Positions 61,988 through 64,000 of a DNA stretch of 64,000 bases are shown piece after piece. Under the pieces are notes generated by a model, which saw only the letters and a list, made by a program, of their open reading frames with translations, was not told where the DNA came from and ran no database searches. This stretch comes from Ilyomonas sp965199905 (GTDB taxonomy: Bacteria; Bacteroidota; Bacteroidia; Chitinophagales; Chitinophagaceae). Both the position numbers and the translations under genes were made by a program. The stretch is from assembly GCA_965199905.1 (NCBI GenBank), contig OZ241366.1, positions 1-64,000 of the forward strand, written 5' to 3'. Positions within the stretch are counted from its first letter, which is position 1, and each line of letters begins with the position of its first letter.

Positions 61988-62230
61988 ATGCAATTGCATC
62001 TCTGCACTCCACCAGTTATAGATACAGAAATAATTGAAAAGCTAAATGCTATACCGAATGAAAAGCTTTTACTCAAAACAGAACCGGAGATAGTTTATGA
62101 ATTATCAAAAACCCGAAATTCACAATTCGCCGGAGAAATTGCTGAATAGCTTGATATTAATTCGTATTCTGTAGCGAAGAAAATTAAAATACTAGACGAA
62201 TGGCAAAAAGCAACAAATCAATCTACGGGG
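61988..62230 (+). pseudogene. Truncated gene with an in-frame stop, running into the CDF gene
   Basis: From ATG 61988 a 53-residue frame (IDTEIIEKLNAIPNEKLLLK, then SKTRNSQFAGEIAE) reaches TAG at 62147-62149. The same frame goes on as LDINSYSVAKKIKILDEWQK and overlaps the CDF start at 62200. The EIAE-LDINSYSVAKKIKILDEW stretch looks like a winged helix-turn-helix. The stop and the abrupt end in another gene suggest a broken regulator or plasmid/phage-type gene. A 53-residue real protein is possible. Confidence 0.45.
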
Positions 62231-63132
62231 CACTTATTGCCAACCTGCTCATTGCCGTTACCAAGTTTATTGCAGGAGGTATTACCAACAGTTCTTCCAT
62301 GATAGCGGAAGGTGTGCACTCTATGGTTGATACCGTGAACGAAGTGTTGCTGCTGTACGGGCGTAAACGCAGCCGCAAACCGCCGGATAACGAGCGCCCG
62401 TTTGGCTATGGCAAAGAGCTGTATTTCTGGTCGTTCATTGTATCGCTTCTCATCTTCGGGCTGGGCGGCGGCATTTCTATTTACCAGGGCATTTTGCACA
62501 TCATTCACCCCGAGCCGGTAAGCTCTTATGTATGGAATTATGCCGTGCTTGGTTTGTCCGTCATTTTCGAAGGCAGTTCCCTTACTATAGCCATTAAAGA
62601 GTTCAACAAAACGAAGGGTGACGATGGCTGGTGGAATGCTATCATAAAAAGCAAAGACCCGTCGAGCTTCGCTGTATTGTTTGAAGATAGTGCTGCCGTA
62701 GCTGGCTTGCTCATTGTGGGCGTTTGTATGTTCATTGGTCAGCAATATGGCATACACGAAATGGATGGCATTGCATCTGTGCTGGTGGGCTTGCTGCTGG
62801 TGGCAGTATCGGGTATATTGGCGCGCGAAAGCCGCAGCCTGCTGATGGGAGAGGGCGTGTCGGCAGTATCGCGGGCGCGTATAAAAGCTATTGTGGAAGA
62901 GGATAAAGCCGTGGTATCGGTGCTGAAAATGTTTACCATTTATGAGTCGCCGGATGAAGTGCTCTTAATGATGATTGTAGACTTTAAGCCGGATATCAAC
63001 ACAGATGAAATAACAAAAGGCATTGACCGTATTAAAGATAATATTCGGGCAGACTTCTCTAACATCCGCTACATCTTCATGCAGCCTGGCGAGCCAGTTG
63101 CGGATAGCAACAAAGAGAAGAAGAAGGAGTAA
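62200..63132 (+). CDS. Cation diffusion facilitator transporter
   Basis: The 310-residue protein has six predicted membrane segments and a cytosolic C-terminal domain. The first metal pair is HSMVD (His40, Asp44) in segment 2, as in zinc CDF proteins. In segment 5 the usual HxxxD is replaced by FEDSAAVAG (Glu162, Asp163), a form known from the ZnT9/SLC30A9-like branch. The likely role is export of Zn, Co or Fe in exchange for protons, but the changed site makes the metal uncertain. The ATG lies inside the end of the upstream broken frame. Confidence 0.88.
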   Translation: MAKSNKSIYGALIANLLIAVTKFIAGGITNSSSMIAEGVHSMVDTVNEVLLLYGRKRSRKPPDNERPFGYGKELYFWSFIVSLLIFGLGGGISIYQGILHIIHPEPVSSYVWNYAVLGLSVIFEGSSLTIAIKEFNKTKGDDGWWNAIIKSKDPSSFAVLFEDSAAVAGLLIVGVCMFIGQQYGIHEMDGIASVLVGLLLVAVSGILARESRSLLMGEGVSAVSRARIKAIVEEDKAVVSVLKMFTIYESPDEVLLMMIVDFKPDINTDEITKGIDRIKDNIRADFSNIRYIFMQPGEPVADSNKEKKKE

Positions 63133-63359
63133 GAGAAAGGAATACTTGTATGATTATTTGCGAATGCTTGTAATTGTCATTTGATCCCATTACAGTAATA
63201 AATCGAAAAGTTCGATAAGCGGATCATTATAATCTCACCATTATTTATATCTCTTTTATCGTGCCAGGTAAACCGACCTGCCTATGATATTGCCCGGCGT
63301 AAAGATCGCTTGCTATCTTCTGTTTGCATTCATTTTTACCATTCCGTTTCCTCTTTTCG

Positions 63360-63812
63360 TTATTGAACACGAAATATTTCTTTTCTTTTTTGCCTCCACT
63401 GCATACGCAGCCCCCAGGCAAGCCCAAGCAAAAATGCTGAAACATGCGCAGCCGTAGTAACGGGTGGAAAATAAAGATAATAAAATACTATGGCGCTGAT
63501 AGAAACGAGTGGCGAGAGCAGCAAGAGAAAAGCCGTAGCCGTACCTTCCTTTCGCAAATAGAAAAACAAGAGCAGATTGTAGCCTGCCAACGCACACCAG
63601 ATGAGCGAAATGCCGACCGCGCCGCTGGTAAACCAAAGCCCTACCTGTATAACTGTAAAAAGCAGGAACAGGACAAGCCAGCTAAAAGAGCGACGATAAA
63701 ACAAAAAGAAATGAGGCACCAAAACCAATAGCAGCACTGAATAATTCAGTGTTATATGAAACGGGTGACCGGCATATGTAGCGCCTTCCTGCAGTGTTTG
63801 TGCTATGCTCAT
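63360..63812 (-). CDS. Rhomboid-like intramembrane protein
   Basis: The product of about 150 residues has five to six membrane segments. The segment FTSGAVGISLIWCALAGYNL resembles the rhomboid active-site loop (usually GxSGAVxG), so Ser66 (numbered from the open frame) could be the nucleophile, and AAHVSAFLLGLAWG resembles the His-bearing last helix, with His126. The first Gly of GxSG is missing, so proteolytic activity is uncertain. The frame begins with a TTG at 63821; ATG 63812 is preferred. It converges with the CDF gene. Confidence 0.55.
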   Translation of the reverse strand: MSIAQTLQEGATYAGHPFHITLNYSVLLLVLVPHFFLFYRRSFSWLVLFLLFTVIQVGLWFTSGAVGISLIWCALAGYNLLLFFYLRKEGTATAFLLLLSPLVSISAIVFYYLYFPPVTTAAHVSAFLLGLAWGLRMQWRQKRKEIFRVQ

Positions 63813-64000
63813 GCTTTGCAATAATAGGGAAAGAAAATATGTGGGATGAAGGGAATAATTGTAAAAGATAAAACAGCAATATTATTATGTCAGAACCTGT
63901 TTTTTTCTTTGCTAACATTGACCTTATTGGAGAGGATAATGGTCTGATTTTATCCCGCTTAATTTACCTTATAAAAGTACATGCCTGCGCCATTTCGTTA

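Noticed and set aside
63981..64000. Start of a further gene (ATG CCT GCG CCA) at the right edge
   Set aside because: Only six codons are visible before the window ends, which is too little to support a call.

Overview
The window reads as a chromosomal segment of a Bacteroidota bacterium, most likely from the order Chitinophagales. Supporting signs are an AT-leaning composition, promoters of the Bacteroidota type (TAnnTTTG at -7), weak Shine-Dalgarno sites, an 812-residue SLBB-type export protein of the Wza kind, and protein sequences such as GlmS, PNPase, RecQ and MobA that look typical of this phylum. The genus is not certain. No rRNA, CRISPR array, transposase, integrase or prophage was seen. 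One tRNA (Arg, CCU) is present.

Layout. 0.4-9.2 kb is housekeeping: glmM and glmS (amino-sugar supply), a GNAT acetyltransferase, thrC, a pentapeptide-repeat protein, a NUDIX hydrolase, a SuhB-like phosphatase and thiL. 9.4-13.6 kb holds recQ and a copA-type metal ATPase on the minus strand. 13.9-18.3 kb holds an SDR, tRNA-Arg, a secreted VOC protein, a TPR membrane protein and a Tat-exported DUF4832 protein. 18.5-29.1 kb is one minus-strand surface-polysaccharide operon: outer-membrane export protein, two Wzz-type chain-length proteins, Wzx flippase, Wzy polymerase, three glycosyltransferases and an acyltransferase. 29.8-40.9 kb is mixed: a Bax-inhibitor-like protein, a GH63-type glucosidase, a CBM20-esterase, phoH, prmA and plsY, with several decayed gene fragments between them. 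41.4-47.9 kb is a TetR-TolC-MFP-RND efflux operon. 48.2-54.1 kb holds a secreted glycosidase-like lipoprotein, pnp, rpsO and an acyltransferase of the HGSNAT/DUF5009 type. 54.1-60.1 kb is a molybdenum cluster (moaC, mobA, moeA, modA, mop, modB, modC). 60.3-63.8 kb holds an ACMSD-like amidohydrolase, a cation diffusion facilitator and a rhomboid-like membrane protein.

The least ordinary content lies between genes. A dispersed repeat of about 110-150 bp occurs nine times, in both orientations. Six copies carry a small hairpin whose stem is kept by paired base changes. In all six the hairpin reads in the same direction along the + strand, although the flanking repeat is inverted in two of them. 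Two families of degenerate 7-bp-period repeats also occur; one of them has become part of the reading frame of the metal ATPase. Several short pseudogenes mark deletion joints.

The coordinates of proteins are based on reading frames and family knowledge only; no database search was possible.
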